Part shown: piece by piece, positions 22,557-31,770 of the stretch
How positions within the stretch are numbered: position 1 is the stretch's first letter
Layout of the letters: each line of letters starts with the position of its first letter
Origin: a virus
Strand: one strand, 5' to 3'
Virus record (IMG/VR): IMGVR_UViG_3300042922_000725
Span: 1 to 64,000 of that record
Length of the DNA: 64,000 bases
Position numbers and translations under genes: made by a program
The notes under the pieces: model-generated
The model's database searches: none
What the model was told of the DNA's origin: nothing
Seen by the model: the letters and a program-made list of their open reading frames with translations, nothing else

Positions 22557-25481
22557 ATGGATTTTATGGTGAAAAATACTCAAGCGCAAATTTCTCAAAG
22601 AAAATTAGAATCATATTTAAAATTAGCAAAAATTGTCCAATGGGGACGTAGTACTCCTATTAAATTTTGCGAAAGGTTTTTTGGCATAGAATTTTTAGAC
22701 GTTCAAAAATATGCTTTCATGAACTCATGGTTAAAGCCTTATAATTTATGGTGTATTACAAGGAATGGGGGAAAAGCACTATCTTTAGATACTAAAATAC
22801 CTACTCCTGATGGATTCAAAACCATGGGAAATTTAAATATTGGAGATTATGTATTAGATGAGAATGGACAACCAACAAAAATAATATTCACCTCTGAAAT
22901 ATTTTATAACCATAATTGTTATGAAGTAGAATTTGAAGATGGAGAAAAGATTGTAGCTGATGAAAATCACTTATGGTATGTAAAAATAAAAGACCAAGGT
23001 AATGAATATAAAATTACTAAAACAAAAGATATGATTAAAAATTTTGTTCATGAAAGAAAGGACGGAAAAGGAAAAGAATATAAATATAGAGTTCCGATGA
23101 ATAAGCCATTAAAATACAATGAAAAAGAGTTGTCAATTCATCCTTATATTTTAGGAGTATGGTTAGGCGACGGAAATTCAAGAGACACCAGAATAACTTC
23201 AAGTGTAGAAGATACTGAAAATATGGTAAAGAATATTGCCAATTGTGGATATCAAACAAAAGTATTAAAATATAACAATAGAGTAAATTCAATAAATATA
23301 GGCTATGTCGGAAAAGGTAGAAAAAACGAATTTAAAACAAATTTAATAAAAATGAATTTAATAAAAAACAAACATATACCAAATGAATATTTGTTTGCCA
23401 GTGTAGAACAAAGATTTGAGCTTTTACAAGGCTTGATGGATACAGATGGAAGTTGTTTTGGTATAAATAATAACAAATGTGAATTTACTCAAAAAGATTA
23501 TAATTTTATATTGCAGTTTTCACAACTATTATCTGGATTAGGAATAAAACATTCTATTAGCAAGAGATATATGATTTGTAATAACAAAAAGTGTGAAAGT
23601 TATAGAGTGATTTTTTATACCGATAAAATCAATAGTTGTTTTAAATTGGATAGAAAACATAATAGATTAAAAGATAAACTTAATAAAAGAATGTTAAACA
23701 AAAGTATAATTTCTATTAAAAAAATTAACAGTGTACCCACAAAATGCATTGGTGTTGATAATCCAATGCATTTATATTTATGTGGAGAAAAAAATACTGT
23801 AACTCACAATTCGACACTTTCTGCGCCATTTATAATGTCAAAAGGAATTTTAATATCTGGTCATTCTACATATATTCTTTCAAACGTATCTGCACAAAGC
23901 CAAGATACATTTTTAAAGATAGAAAAAATAGCAAAAAAAGAACTTTCTAGTTTTACAGGATTGACTGATTTTTTTAAGGGAGAACTTGTTACTTCGGCAG
24001 CAAATACTGATGGATTTACACATGCACAATCTGGATTTAATTATAAACTTTACAATGGAAGCTCTGTTACGAGTTTAAGCGGAGAAATTAACAACAATAG
24101 AGGTAAAAGATCAAACTTGAATGTGTATGATGAAAGCGGATGGACAGAAGAAGAATATGTAGTTTCTACAACACCATTTTTACTGCAAAACTCAACTTTT
24201 CGTTTGGGTGGCGGAATAGATATGTCTACATTTCCAAAACAAATACCAAATCAAAGACTATTCATATCTTCTGCTTCTAGTACAGATAGCTATTTTTATA
24301 CCCTATATAAAGACTATGCTAAAAATATGCTTTTAGGTGACAAAAATTACTTTGTAGCAGATATTAATTGTGAGCTTATTTTATCAGCTACAGTTAACGG
24401 TAAAATATATCCTGCTTCATTAATAAATAAAGATGATATAGATTCAGACATGAGAAAAAATAAAGAAAAAGCTCTTAGAGAGTATTTTAATAAATTTAGC
24501 ATAGACGGTGGAGATAATCAAGTTTTTAAAAGGGCGACAGTTATTAAAAACTCTTTTGTTAGATTACCAATTTTAAGAAATGATTCAAAAGAAAAAAGAA
24601 GATTTGTAATTGCTTATGACCCAGCCCATCAATATGATAATTCTGTTTGTTTGGTTGGAGAAATTGTAAAAGATGATGTTGTTGGTGAAAAATTAAATAT
24701 TTGCAATGGTATTAGTTTTGTAGATATAGGTAAAAAGAAAAAAACGCCAATGAGAACACCAGAACAAATAGAAATCTTAAAACAAATGATTTTAGATTAT
24801 AACGGTTTAGAAAAGGCAGATTATGAAAATATAGAATGTTTATTGATAGACGCTGGAGCTGGAGGTCATGGTACAACAATTGCGGATTATTTAATGGAAG
24901 ATTGGATGGATTCAAAAGGAAACTCACATAAAGGAATTATTGACAAAATAGAATGTAGTGAGCATGTGTCAAAATTCCCAAATGCAATTGATAAATTAAA
25001 ATTAATGTCTCCTCAAAAATATAAGAAAGAAATGTTTGATGCTCTTGTAGAAATGGTTAATTTGGATTTAATTTCTTTTACGGCAGAATACGATTTTAAA
25101 GGTTCTGTAAATTTACCAAAAGAAACCGGAAAAATGGTTGAGTCAGAATATGAAGATGAAACTGGTAAGATTATAAAAGTTGAAGAAAAAGAAGTTGTAT
25201 ATAAAAAAACAAAATTAGATTTCGATGAAGAATTAGCTTTAAAAAATATAGATATAGCAAAAGAAGAACTGGTTAATATTTACAGATACAAAGGTACAAA
25301 TAATAACTATAGATATGATTTATCTCAAGAAAAAGTTGGTGAACTACATGACGATAGAGCGTATTGTCTTGCTCTTTTGGGATGGTATTTACAGCAGGTT
25401 AGAAGAGACAATGTAATTAATAAAAAAGAAGATTTTAACTGGAATAATGTTCCTTCAATGGTTTCTTCCATTAATTTTTAA
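22557..25481 (+). CDS. terL: Large terminase subunit interrupted by an intein
   Basis: The packaging motor: ATPase domain with Walker A TRNGGK-STL split between residues 73 and 419 by an intein, Walker B NVYDE (522-526), then the RNase H-like nuclease with YDPA (D688), LLIDAG (D765) and HDDRAY (D932/D933). Removing the 345-residue intein leaves 629 residues, a normal length. GAAGGTGATA precedes the ATG. The next gene is the portal, the usual order. The intein is at the most conserved catalytic site, so splicing is needed for packaging. Confidence 0.93.
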   Translation: MDFMVKNTQAQISQRKLESYLKLAKIVQWGRSTPIKFCERFFGIEFLDVQKYAFMNSWLKPYNLWCITRNGGKALSLDTKIPTPDGFKTMGNLNIGDYVLDENGQPTKIIFTSEIFYNHNCYEVEFEDGEKIVADENHLWYVKIKDQGNEYKITKTKDMIKNFVHERKDGKGKEYKYRVPMNKPLKYNEKELSIHPYILGVWLGDGNSRDTRITSSVEDTENMVKNIANCGYQTKVLKYNNRVNSINIGYVGKGRKNEFKTNLIKMNLIKNKHIPNEYLFASVEQRFELLQGLMDTDGSCFGINNNKCEFTQKDYNFILQFSQLLSGLGIKHSISKRYMICNNKKCESYRVIFYTDKINSCFKLDRKHNRLKDKLNKRMLNKSIISIKKINSVPTKCIGVDNPMHLYLCGEKNTVTHNSTLSAPFIMSKGILISGHSTYILSNVSAQSQDTFLKIEKIAKKELSSFTGLTDFFKGELVTSAANTDGFTHAQSGFNYKLYNGSSVTSLSGEINNNRGKRSNLNVYDESGWTEEEYVVSTTPFLLQNSTFRLGGGIDMSTFPKQIPNQRLFISSASSTDSYFYTLYKDYAKNMLLGDKNYFVADINCELILSATVNGKIYPASLINKDDIDSDMRKNKEKALREYFNKFSIDGGDNQVFKRATVIKNSFVRLPILRNDSKEKRRFVIAYDPAHQYDNSVCLVGEIVKDDVVGEKLNICNGISFVDIGKKKKTPMRTPEQIEILKQMILDYNGLEKADYENIECLLIDAGAGGHGTTIADYLMEDWMDSKGNSHKGIIDKIECSEHVSKFPNAIDKLKLMSPQKYKKEMFDALVEMVNLDLISFTAEYDFKGSVNLPKETGKMVESEYEDETGKIIKVEEKEVVYKKTKLDFDEELALKNIDIAKEELVNIYRYKGTNNNYRYDLSQEKVGELHDDRAYCLALLGWYLQQVRRDNVINKKEDFNWNNVPSMVSSINF
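22776..23810 (+). mobile_element. LAGLIDADG intein in the terminase Walker A motif
   Basis: Codons A74 to N418. It begins ALSLDTKIPTPDG, an Ala1-type intein start, has the block B-like region (HNCYEVEFEDGEKIVADENHL without the usual TxxH order), two DOD endonuclease motifs (LGVWLGDG at 199-206 and LLQGLMDTDGS at 289-299), and ends with TVTHN followed by Ser419. Ala1 inteins splice by direct attack of the +1 residue, here serine. The endonuclease would spread it to intein-free terminase genes. Confidence 0.92.
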
Positions 25482-25525
25482 TAAAGCAATAAATAATTAA
25501 TAAAAAGAAAGGCGGTGATATCAGA

Positions 25526-27133
25526 ATGCCAAGTAAAAACGATAAAGATACCATTGTATCAGAACTAAATGAGGATTTAATTTTAATAACATCAAGCGAA
25601 AAAATAAATCAAGAAAAGTTTGAAAAAGCAATGTATGACTTAGAATCTAAAGAACATACATATTCTGCTTATTTAAACGATTGTTCAATAGGTAATTCAA
25701 ATTTATCAGATTCAGAATTAGATGATTTGGCAGATAATCCGCAAACCAATATTTTTAAAGTAATTAAAATAAATGGATATATTAGAAAAGAAGTAAATAA
25801 AAATGGTTTAATTGGAAAAGTTTATGAGTGCATTGAATCAAATTTAAACACTAATGTAGAATTACTATTTAAAAATTACAGTAATAATAGAAATAAAAAT
25901 AAGATAAGAGAAAAAGCAGAACAAATAATTAAAGATTTTAATGAAAAAATTAATTTAGAAGATTTAATTTCTAAATCAGTGCCTATGACTTACTTAGAGG
26001 GTAATTACTTCATGTGTTTACGTTCAGAAAATGAAGATTATAAAATTGATTACTACCCATTAGGAGTTTGTGAGTTATCAGATTATGAAATATCTGGAGA
26101 GCCTTATATATTAATAAACGTAAGAGAATTAGCTTCCAGACTAAGGAAAATAAATAAAAAAAATAAAGATGGAACATATTTATTTTTCAAAGATATAGAT
26201 GAAGAAATTAAAAAGAATTATCCTCCAGAAGTTTTTACAGCTTATAAAAAGAAAGAGCAATATGCAAAGCTTGATATAACAAACACAGGTGTTATTAGAG
26301 TTAATAATTTAAATAGAAAATATGGAGTTTCAAGTATTTTTAAATGTCTTAAAGATTCATTGATATTAGAAAGTTTTAAATTATCAGATCAAAATAATAC
26401 AAAAACAAAAGGTAAAATAATAATCTTTCAAAAAACTGATACTAAAATATTAGGAGAAGATGGAAAGAGTAAACCCTATACAGAAGTTCAATATTCTCAT
26501 TTAGAATTGGCAAAAGCAGTTTCAAGAGATGGAGTTTGTCTATATACAGGTATGCCATGGGTTTCGTCTGTTGAATATTTAGAAACAAAAAATACACAAG
26601 ATACAAACCCTAAAATGATTTCATATAGAAATGAAATAGCTACAGCACTAGGAATAAGTTTTATAACCTCAACAGATAAAAGTGGAGTTGCTGAAATTTC
26701 AATTGGTCAGTTGATGAAGACAATTAATCGAATAACTTCTCAATTAGAAAAAATATTAAAAAAATGGTACAAATTTATTCTTGATAAAAACGGAATCCCT
26801 AGTGAATATGTTCCCAGTATAAAGATAGTTGATTCTGAATTAATGAGTATGGAATTAAAATTGCAATTATGTGATGCTTTATTTAACAAATATGGAGCAA
26901 GTTATAAAACTATATATGGTATTTTAGATAGAGATTTTGCACAGGAAGAAGAGTTTAGAAAAAATGAAAATGAAGAACAAACAGATATTGTTTTCAAGCC
27001 TAGACTTACTGGATACACGGCAAATTCTGATGCTATAAATGGAGATAATAATGGTCGTCCGCCAGACTCAAAAGATAAAGATAGACAAAGTTATGACAAA
27101 GAATATAACAAAGATAACTTGAGAACCAGTTAA
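25526..27133 (+). CDS. Portal protein
   Basis: A 535-residue protein straight after terL, the standard portal position and length. Features fit portals of siphoviruses: alpha/beta wing with YYPLGVCELSDYEISGEP, a helix-rich stem (EISIGQLMKTINRITSQLEKILKKWYKFIL) and an acidic, asparagine-rich C-terminal tail. It forms the dodecameric ring through which DNA enters the head. AAGGCGGTGA precedes the ATG. Identity depends on position and architecture more than on a sharp motif. Confidence 0.75.
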   Translation: MPSKNDKDTIVSELNEDLILITSSEKINQEKFEKAMYDLESKEHTYSAYLNDCSIGNSNLSDSELDDLADNPQTNIFKVIKINGYIRKEVNKNGLIGKVYECIESNLNTNVELLFKNYSNNRNKNKIREKAEQIIKDFNEKINLEDLISKSVPMTYLEGNYFMCLRSENEDYKIDYYPLGVCELSDYEISGEPYILINVRELASRLRKINKKNKDGTYLFFKDIDEEIKKNYPPEVFTAYKKKEQYAKLDITNTGVIRVNNLNRKYGVSSIFKCLKDSLILESFKLSDQNNTKTKGKIIIFQKTDTKILGEDGKSKPYTEVQYSHLELAKAVSRDGVCLYTGMPWVSSVEYLETKNTQDTNPKMISYRNEIATALGISFITSTDKSGVAEISIGQLMKTINRITSQLEKILKKWYKFILDKNGIPSEYVPSIKIVDSELMSMELKLQLCDALFNKYGASYKTIYGILDRDFAQEEEFRKNENEEQTDIVFKPRLTGYTANSDAINGDNNGRPPDSKDKDRQSYDKEYNKDNLRTS

Positions 27134-27160
27134 TTTTTCATAACTAAAGGAAGTGATGTT

Positions 27161-27310
27161 TTGAAAAAAGAAATAAAATGTCCACATTGTGATGAGGTAA
27201 TTGAAATAGAAATTACAGAAGATGAATCAATAGTTGAAAAAACAGATTTAAATGTTTCCGAAAATGAAATAAAAAATGCTTTGCTTGTAAGTAAAATAGA
27301 GTTAGCATAA
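27161..27310 (+). CDS. Small zinc-knuckle protein, 49 residues
   Basis: A TTG start at 27161 after AAAGGAAGTGA opens a 49-codon frame with one CPHC knuckle (KEIKCPHCDEVIEIEI) and an acidic remainder. It lies between portal and protease genes with no large gaps, so it is likely real. A single CxxC could pair with another in a dimer to bind zinc. Function unknown. Confidence 0.55.
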   Translation: MKKEIKCPHCDEVIEIEITEDESIVEKTDLNVSENEIKNALLVSKIELA

Positions 27311-27343
27311 ATCATTTAGGCGAAAGGTGGTGAAAAATAAATA

Positions 27344-28876
27344 ATGGAAAAAATAATTATGAATAATCAAATTTTATCATTGAGTGAAAGTGATGATGGA
27401 TTAACACTGAAAGCTAAATTTTTAATATGCCCATTAGATGAAAGCAACTTAAATGGTGTTGGATTAAAAGATGAAGATTTAACAGATACTGAGAAATCAG
27501 GTTTAAAAAACCAACCAATAGTAGCAAAGATTATAAAGAATTCCGATGGAGAGTTAGATTTTTCGGGACATAACTTAAAAAAGGTATATGAGAAAAATGA
27601 TGATACTAAAAAAATGGAAGCTAAATATGTTTTTGATACATATCCAATAGGGGTACATGAAAAAAGCTATGTTGAGGACTTAGACTTAAATGGGGAGAAT
27701 AAAAAATGTATTGTTGCAGATTGCTTATTTTGGACAAGATATGAAAACTCAATAAAAGTATTGAAACGACTTTATGATGAACAAAATTTACATAGTAGTT
27801 GGGAAATATCTTATGGAGAAAGTTATATTGAAAATAATACAAAATGGTTAAAGCAAATATTATGGTTAGGGAATTGTGTTTTGGGTTCAAATATTAATCC
27901 AGCCTATCCAATTGCAGGAGCTTTAGAAGTTTCAGAACTAAGTGAAGGGGAAAAGGAATTAATAGAAGCTTTCACTGAAGATGTAATAAATGAGCAATCA
28001 AATAATCAAATTATTACTTCATCTGAAGATAATAAAATAAATAATAATCAAGGAGGTATTGCAGATATGAGTAAAGCAGCACAGGGACTTGCAAGTGTTT
28101 CTATGAATGACTTATATGAAAAAGTAAGAAAGGCTATAAATAGCATTGACTCAAGAAAGTGGTATCAAATTCCATTTATATTTCCAATGGAGTTTAGAGC
28201 TATAGGATATGAATGGGATAGAGAGTCAGATCAAGATTTCGTTCAATTTACTTATGTAGTAAACAGTGATGAAACAATTAGTATAACTGCGCAAGAAGAA
28301 GTTAAAATGGTATTTGAATTAAAGACAACAATTGATAATCAATTAACTGAAAAAGATACTAAAATAGCCGAACTTGAAAAGAATGTTGAAACAATTCAGT
28401 CTCAATTATCTGAAAAAGAAACAGAAATATCTACAAAAATTGAAACAATTAATAAACTTGGCGAAGAAATTTCAACCAAAGATAACGTTATTTCAGAAAA
28501 AGATTCGGTAATATCAGAACTATTGCCTTTAAAAGAGGAAAAAGAAAGACTAGAGTCCGAAGCAAAAGAAAAAGAACTTGCAGAAAAAAGAGAAGAATTA
28601 AAGTCTTTTGCTATGAAAGGTGGATTTATAACCCTTGAATTAATTGAACAATCTGAGGAATTAAAGAAAGCTATTGAAGAGTTAGATGAAAAAACTATAA
28701 AAGTAATTCGTGCAGAGAAAATAGCTGAGAAATATGATTCAGAAGCAAAAACAGAAGAAAAAGTTGAAACATCAAACGCAAACAATTCTGATTCTGCGTC
28801 TGCCAACTTAAACAACACAGAAGAAGGAACACTTTCTGCAACAGACATTATCAAAAGTTTATTAAAAAGGAAGTAG
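27344..28876 (+). CDS. Head maturation protease fused to scaffold
   Basis: The N-terminal ~210 residues look like a phage prohead protease of the XkdF-like kind (VFDTYPIGVHEKSY with a histidine, LHSSWEISYGES with a candidate serine). A linker and a long coiled coil follow (residues ~330-430, many EK heptads), which would be the scaffold, then a low-complexity tail. Protease-scaffold fusions precede the capsid gene in many siphoviruses, as here (decoration and capsid follow). The catalytic residues are proposed by pattern only. AAGGTGGTGA precedes the start. Confidence 0.65.
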   Translation: MEKIIMNNQILSLSESDDGLTLKAKFLICPLDESNLNGVGLKDEDLTDTEKSGLKNQPIVAKIIKNSDGELDFSGHNLKKVYEKNDDTKKMEAKYVFDTYPIGVHEKSYVEDLDLNGENKKCIVADCLFWTRYENSIKVLKRLYDEQNLHSSWEISYGESYIENNTKWLKQILWLGNCVLGSNINPAYPIAGALEVSELSEGEKELIEAFTEDVINEQSNNQIITSSEDNKINNNQGGIADMSKAAQGLASVSMNDLYEKVRKAINSIDSRKWYQIPFIFPMEFRAIGYEWDRESDQDFVQFTYVVNSDETISITAQEEVKMVFELKTTIDNQLTEKDTKIAELEKNVETIQSQLSEKETEISTKIETINKLGEEISTKDNVISEKDSVISELLPLKEEKERLESEAKEKELAEKREELKSFAMKGGFITLELIEQSEELKKAIEELDEKTIKVIRAEKIAEKYDSEAKTEEKVETSNANNSDSASANLNNTEEGTLSATDIIKSLLKRK

Positions 28877-28948
28877 TAATTTAATAAAAATATAAAACAT
28901 TATGTTTTATATTAATATAAAAATAAATAAAATTAGGAGGTCATATTT

Positions 28949-29416
28949 ATGTTAAGAAATTTAATAGGTGCTAAACACACTACTGAGATCTTTAAAATAG
29001 GAAGTACAGATGTGAAAAGGGGAGCAATTGTTGTTAAGGACTATACTAACAAAGTTGCAAACAAGGCTTCTGCTACTGGAGTAGAAATTTTCTTTGTAGA
29101 TTATAACTTTGTTCCATCTGGTTATCAATCTGACATGGAAATATCCGCTTATACAGACCAAGCAGATATTGTGAAAGCAGGAACTAATGCCGTTTTAATC
29201 AAACCACAATTGGGTGAAACTTGGGCATTAGACCAAGTAGTTACAACTGGTTTGGCTGCTGGAGACTATGCTATTGCTGGTTCAAGTGGAAACGTTGGAA
29301 AGCTTGTAAAAGCTACCACTGGAAATGTAGCAACTTTAAGATATGTTGGAGAATACAAAGATGGAGATCAAACTCTTTACGCTTTTGAAGTTGTAGAACC
29401 AAAGACAATAGCATAA
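28949..29416 (+). CDS. Probable capsid decoration protein
   Basis: A 155-residue, almost all-beta protein rich in Gly, Ala, Thr and Val (residues ~20-150) located between the scaffold/protease and capsid genes, the usual place for head decoration proteins of the lambda gpD kind. AGGAGG precedes the ATG. No signature was recognised; the assignment is from position, size and composition. Confidence 0.6.
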   Translation: MLRNLIGAKHTTEIFKIGSTDVKRGAIVVKDYTNKVANKASATGVEIFFVDYNFVPSGYQSDMEISAYTDQADIVKAGTNAVLIKPQLGETWALDQVVTTGLAAGDYAIAGSSGNVGKLVKATTGNVATLRYVGEYKDGDQTLYAFEVVEPKTIA

Positions 29417-29448
29417 TAAAAAATAAATAAAATTAGGAGGTAATATTT

Positions 29449-30456
29449 ATGTCAAAATTATTTAATACAGAGGTTGCAAGCATAATAAAAGAACAAAGCC
29501 TTTATAAGTGGGCTACAAAAGTAAATAATAAGTTTGAATTAAGTTCAGAGGATAAAGAAATCACCGAGGTAATGGATGCTTTTGCTAGAGAACTTGGTAA
29601 GACAGGTAAAAATTCTGACAATAACACAGTAATTGCTGAATATATTAAACAAGTAATTGAGCCAGAAGTATACAATCCAAATGAGTCAATATTAAGCGAT
29701 ATGTTTAATATTGGTAGTATTGGAGAGTTTGACGAAAAAGCTTATACTGGCTTACCAAAGAACACTATAAAAGTATTTGATGCTGTAAGAGGCGGTAATG
29801 TTCAAAAGTCTTTTGTTGACCCAGGCGTGTTTACTCCTGTTAGTTTTGCTTTACAGGCAGAAACAGAAATAGATTATTCTGACTTGAGAAGGAATGGTTT
29901 TAAATCAATAGCTAGAATGACTCAATTAGCAGAAGAAGCTTTGAACAATGAAAAGTTTTACAGAATATTCCAAGGCGTTGATAATGCGTTAGGCGCTTTG
30001 ACAGGAGACCAGGATATAGATAGTGGTTCTGCTCTAACTTTAGCTAATATGGACACTTTTACCACTTATCTTAATGATATGGCTGAAGGAAATCCTTTCA
30101 TGATAGGTTTAAGCAAAATAACTAATCCTATCAGAAGAATGGATGGATTTGAAAGCTTCTTATCTGAAGAAATGAAAAATGAATTTAATAGATTAGGAAA
30201 AGTTGGTTTATACTCAGGAGTTAGAGTTGAAGACGTTCCAACAGCTAGAAAGACTGCAAATGGAAAATTCTTAATTCCTGAAAAGAGAATATTCGGTATA
30301 GCAGGTAAAATAGGTGATATGGACATGAAGGGTGAATTAAGATATTATGAAACTCCAGACCATGATGCTGAAAAGATAAGACTTAAATTCACTGGTTTTG
30401 ATGTTACATATGTAATTTACTATCTGCAAAAAATGGCTAGAATTACTTTAGACTAA
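29449..30456 (+). CDS. Major capsid protein (HK97 fold)
   Basis: This 335-residue protein, with the typical acidic and helical N-terminus (removed or used as delta domain in HK97-like capsids), followed by segments such as TEIDYSDLRRNGF and AEEALNNEKFYRIFQGVDNAL and a beta-rich C-terminus (FTGFDVTYVIYYLQKMAR), fits the HK97 major capsid fold. It lies after the protease and decoration genes, has a strong TTAGGAGG site and is followed by a 12-bp terminator-like hairpin that may set a high expression level. Confidence 0.8.
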   Translation: MSKLFNTEVASIIKEQSLYKWATKVNNKFELSSEDKEITEVMDAFARELGKTGKNSDNNTVIAEYIKQVIEPEVYNPNESILSDMFNIGSIGEFDEKAYTGLPKNTIKVFDAVRGGNVQKSFVDPGVFTPVSFALQAETEIDYSDLRRNGFKSIARMTQLAEEALNNEKFYRIFQGVDNALGALTGDQDIDSGSALTLANMDTFTTYLNDMAEGNPFMIGLSKITNPIRRMDGFESFLSEEMKNEFNRLGKVGLYSGVRVEDVPTARKTANGKFLIPEKRIFGIAGKIGDMDMKGELRYYETPDHDAEKIRLKFTGFDVTYVIYYLQKMARITLD

Positions 30457-30466
30457 TAAGCTTTAG

Positions 30467-30494
30467 TATTAGGGTGGAGAAATCTGCCCTAATA
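30467..30494 (+). terminator. 12-bp hairpin with GAAA tetraloop after the capsid gene
   Basis: TATTAGGGTGGA (30467-30478), loop GAAA, TCTGCCCTAATA (30483-30494). Two G-T pairs. A partial terminator is likely, lowering transcription of downstream genes relative to capsid. The hairpin at 45163-45180 shares the core GGNGGA/TCTGCCC with a GNRA loop. Confidence 0.7.
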
Positions 30495-30526
30495 TGATTT
30501 ATTTTTAAAATTAGGAGGATATTAAT

Positions 30527-31267
30527 ATGCAATTAGTAAATGGAAAAATAAGAGTTTATAATTATGAGCAGAATCCTTGTGGATTTCCATCGGATATGAA
30601 TAAACGAGGAGTTTTTATTGAAGCTTCTAATGGAGAAGAACCTGTTATGGAATATATATTTTTCTCTGATATTGAGCAAGAAAATACAAAATCAGATATA
30701 TTTAAAACAGGAAGATTAAGATTTCATAAAGACGAAGAAGAAGAAGTTTATGAAAAATTAAATATTGTAGACAAAGAAAATATAATGACAAATAGAGAAA
30801 TGAGACAATTACTATTGGACAAATCAACAGATAATTTAAAAAGAATTGACAAAATAAAATCATTAGGATTATTAACTAGAATGAAATCTGTAATTATAAA
30901 TATGTCTATTGGAGGAGAAACTGTGCCTAATCAAGTTATCTCTGTTGTTAATGAAAAATATGATGAATTGAGATACGGTGGAAGAAAAAATGAAAATTCA
31001 TATTTAAATAAATTGGTAAATGAAGAAAAAGAAAGTCAAGAAAAAGAATCTTTGCTTGGTGCATTTAACGAATTAAATAAAAAGGTAGATTTAATACAAA
31101 GAGAAAAAGAAGAAAATGAGAAAAAGTCACAAGACGCATTAAATGATTTACTTAAAATGGTTCAAGCTCTAAAATTAGAAAATGAAACTTTAAAGAATAA
31201 ACCAGAAGAAAAAGTAGAAGAAAAGGCAAAACCAGGAAGAAAAAAAGTAGAAGTAGAAAATCAATAA
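30527..31267 (+). CDS. Unknown head-module protein with coiled-coil C-terminus
   Basis: The N-terminal ~90 residues carry small beta segments (RVYNYEQNPCGF, GRLRFHKDEEEEVYEKL). The C-terminal half is a strong coiled coil (residues ~165-225) ending in a basic AT-hook-like KPGRKKVEVENQ. It follows the major capsid gene with AGGAGG. Such a protein could be a structural or DNA-contacting minor head component. I do not recognise a family. Confidence 0.6.
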   Translation: MQLVNGKIRVYNYEQNPCGFPSDMNKRGVFIEASNGEEPVMEYIFFSDIEQENTKSDIFKTGRLRFHKDEEEEVYEKLNIVDKENIMTNREMRQLLLDKSTDNLKRIDKIKSLGLLTRMKSVIINMSIGGETVPNQVISVVNEKYDELRYGGRKNENSYLNKLVNEEKESQEKESLLGAFNELNKKVDLIQREKEENEKKSQDALNDLLKMVQALKLENETLKNKPEEKVEEKAKPGRKKVEVENQ

Positions 31268-31288
31268 ATTTGGAGGTGGTCTTTTAAG

Positions 31289-31765
31289 ATGTTGACTCTA
31301 TATTCAGATATTTTTGAAAGATTTAAAAGGAAGTTATTAAAAGACCCAGATTTTTTTCTATATAAAAATATATCAGACGAAGAAGCTGAAGAATTTGTGA
31401 ATGAAAAATGTATAATTCTTTTGAATGAAGCAATATCTGAATTAATGAATAGTTGTATTCCAGATGTTGATTTTTATGATAAAGATGATAATTTACAGGT
31501 TTTTAATTTTGAAGTGGTTAACTTAGAAAAGGATTTAATTTCTGAGATTATGAGATATAAATATATAGAACAAGATGAGGTTAGATTAAAAGTTTTATTT
31601 AACAATTTTACAACTAAAGAAGTGAATATATTCTCTCCTGCGGAAGAAAGAAAATCATTCGAATTATTGCTAAAAGAAAACAAGAATAATATAGAAAATA
31701 AAATAAGCAATTATTCAATGAGAGATAGAATCACTGGAAAATTTAAAAGCGTTGTTGGGGATTGA
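31289..31765 (+). CDS. Probable head-tail connector (adaptor)
   Basis: Helical, 158 residues, the right size and place for the adaptor that binds the portal ring (HK97 gp6/SPP1 gp15 role). The ATG follows TTTGGAGGTGG and the gene overlaps or abuts the next. No motif identifies it. The assignment is from gene order (capsid, X, adaptor, closure). Confidence 0.5.
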   Translation: MLTLYSDIFERFKRKLLKDPDFFLYKNISDEEAEEFVNEKCIILLNEAISELMNSCIPDVDFYDKDDNLQVFNFEVVNLEKDLISEIMRYKYIEQDEVRLKVLFNNFTTKEVNIFSPAEERKSFELLLKENKNNIENKISNYSMRDRITGKFKSVVGD

Positions 31766-31770
31766 TTAAA

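Noticed and set aside
28402-28854. Serine/phenylalanine-rich minus-strand frame
   Set aside because: Antisense of the repetitive coiled-coil scaffold; composition is typical of a mirror frame.
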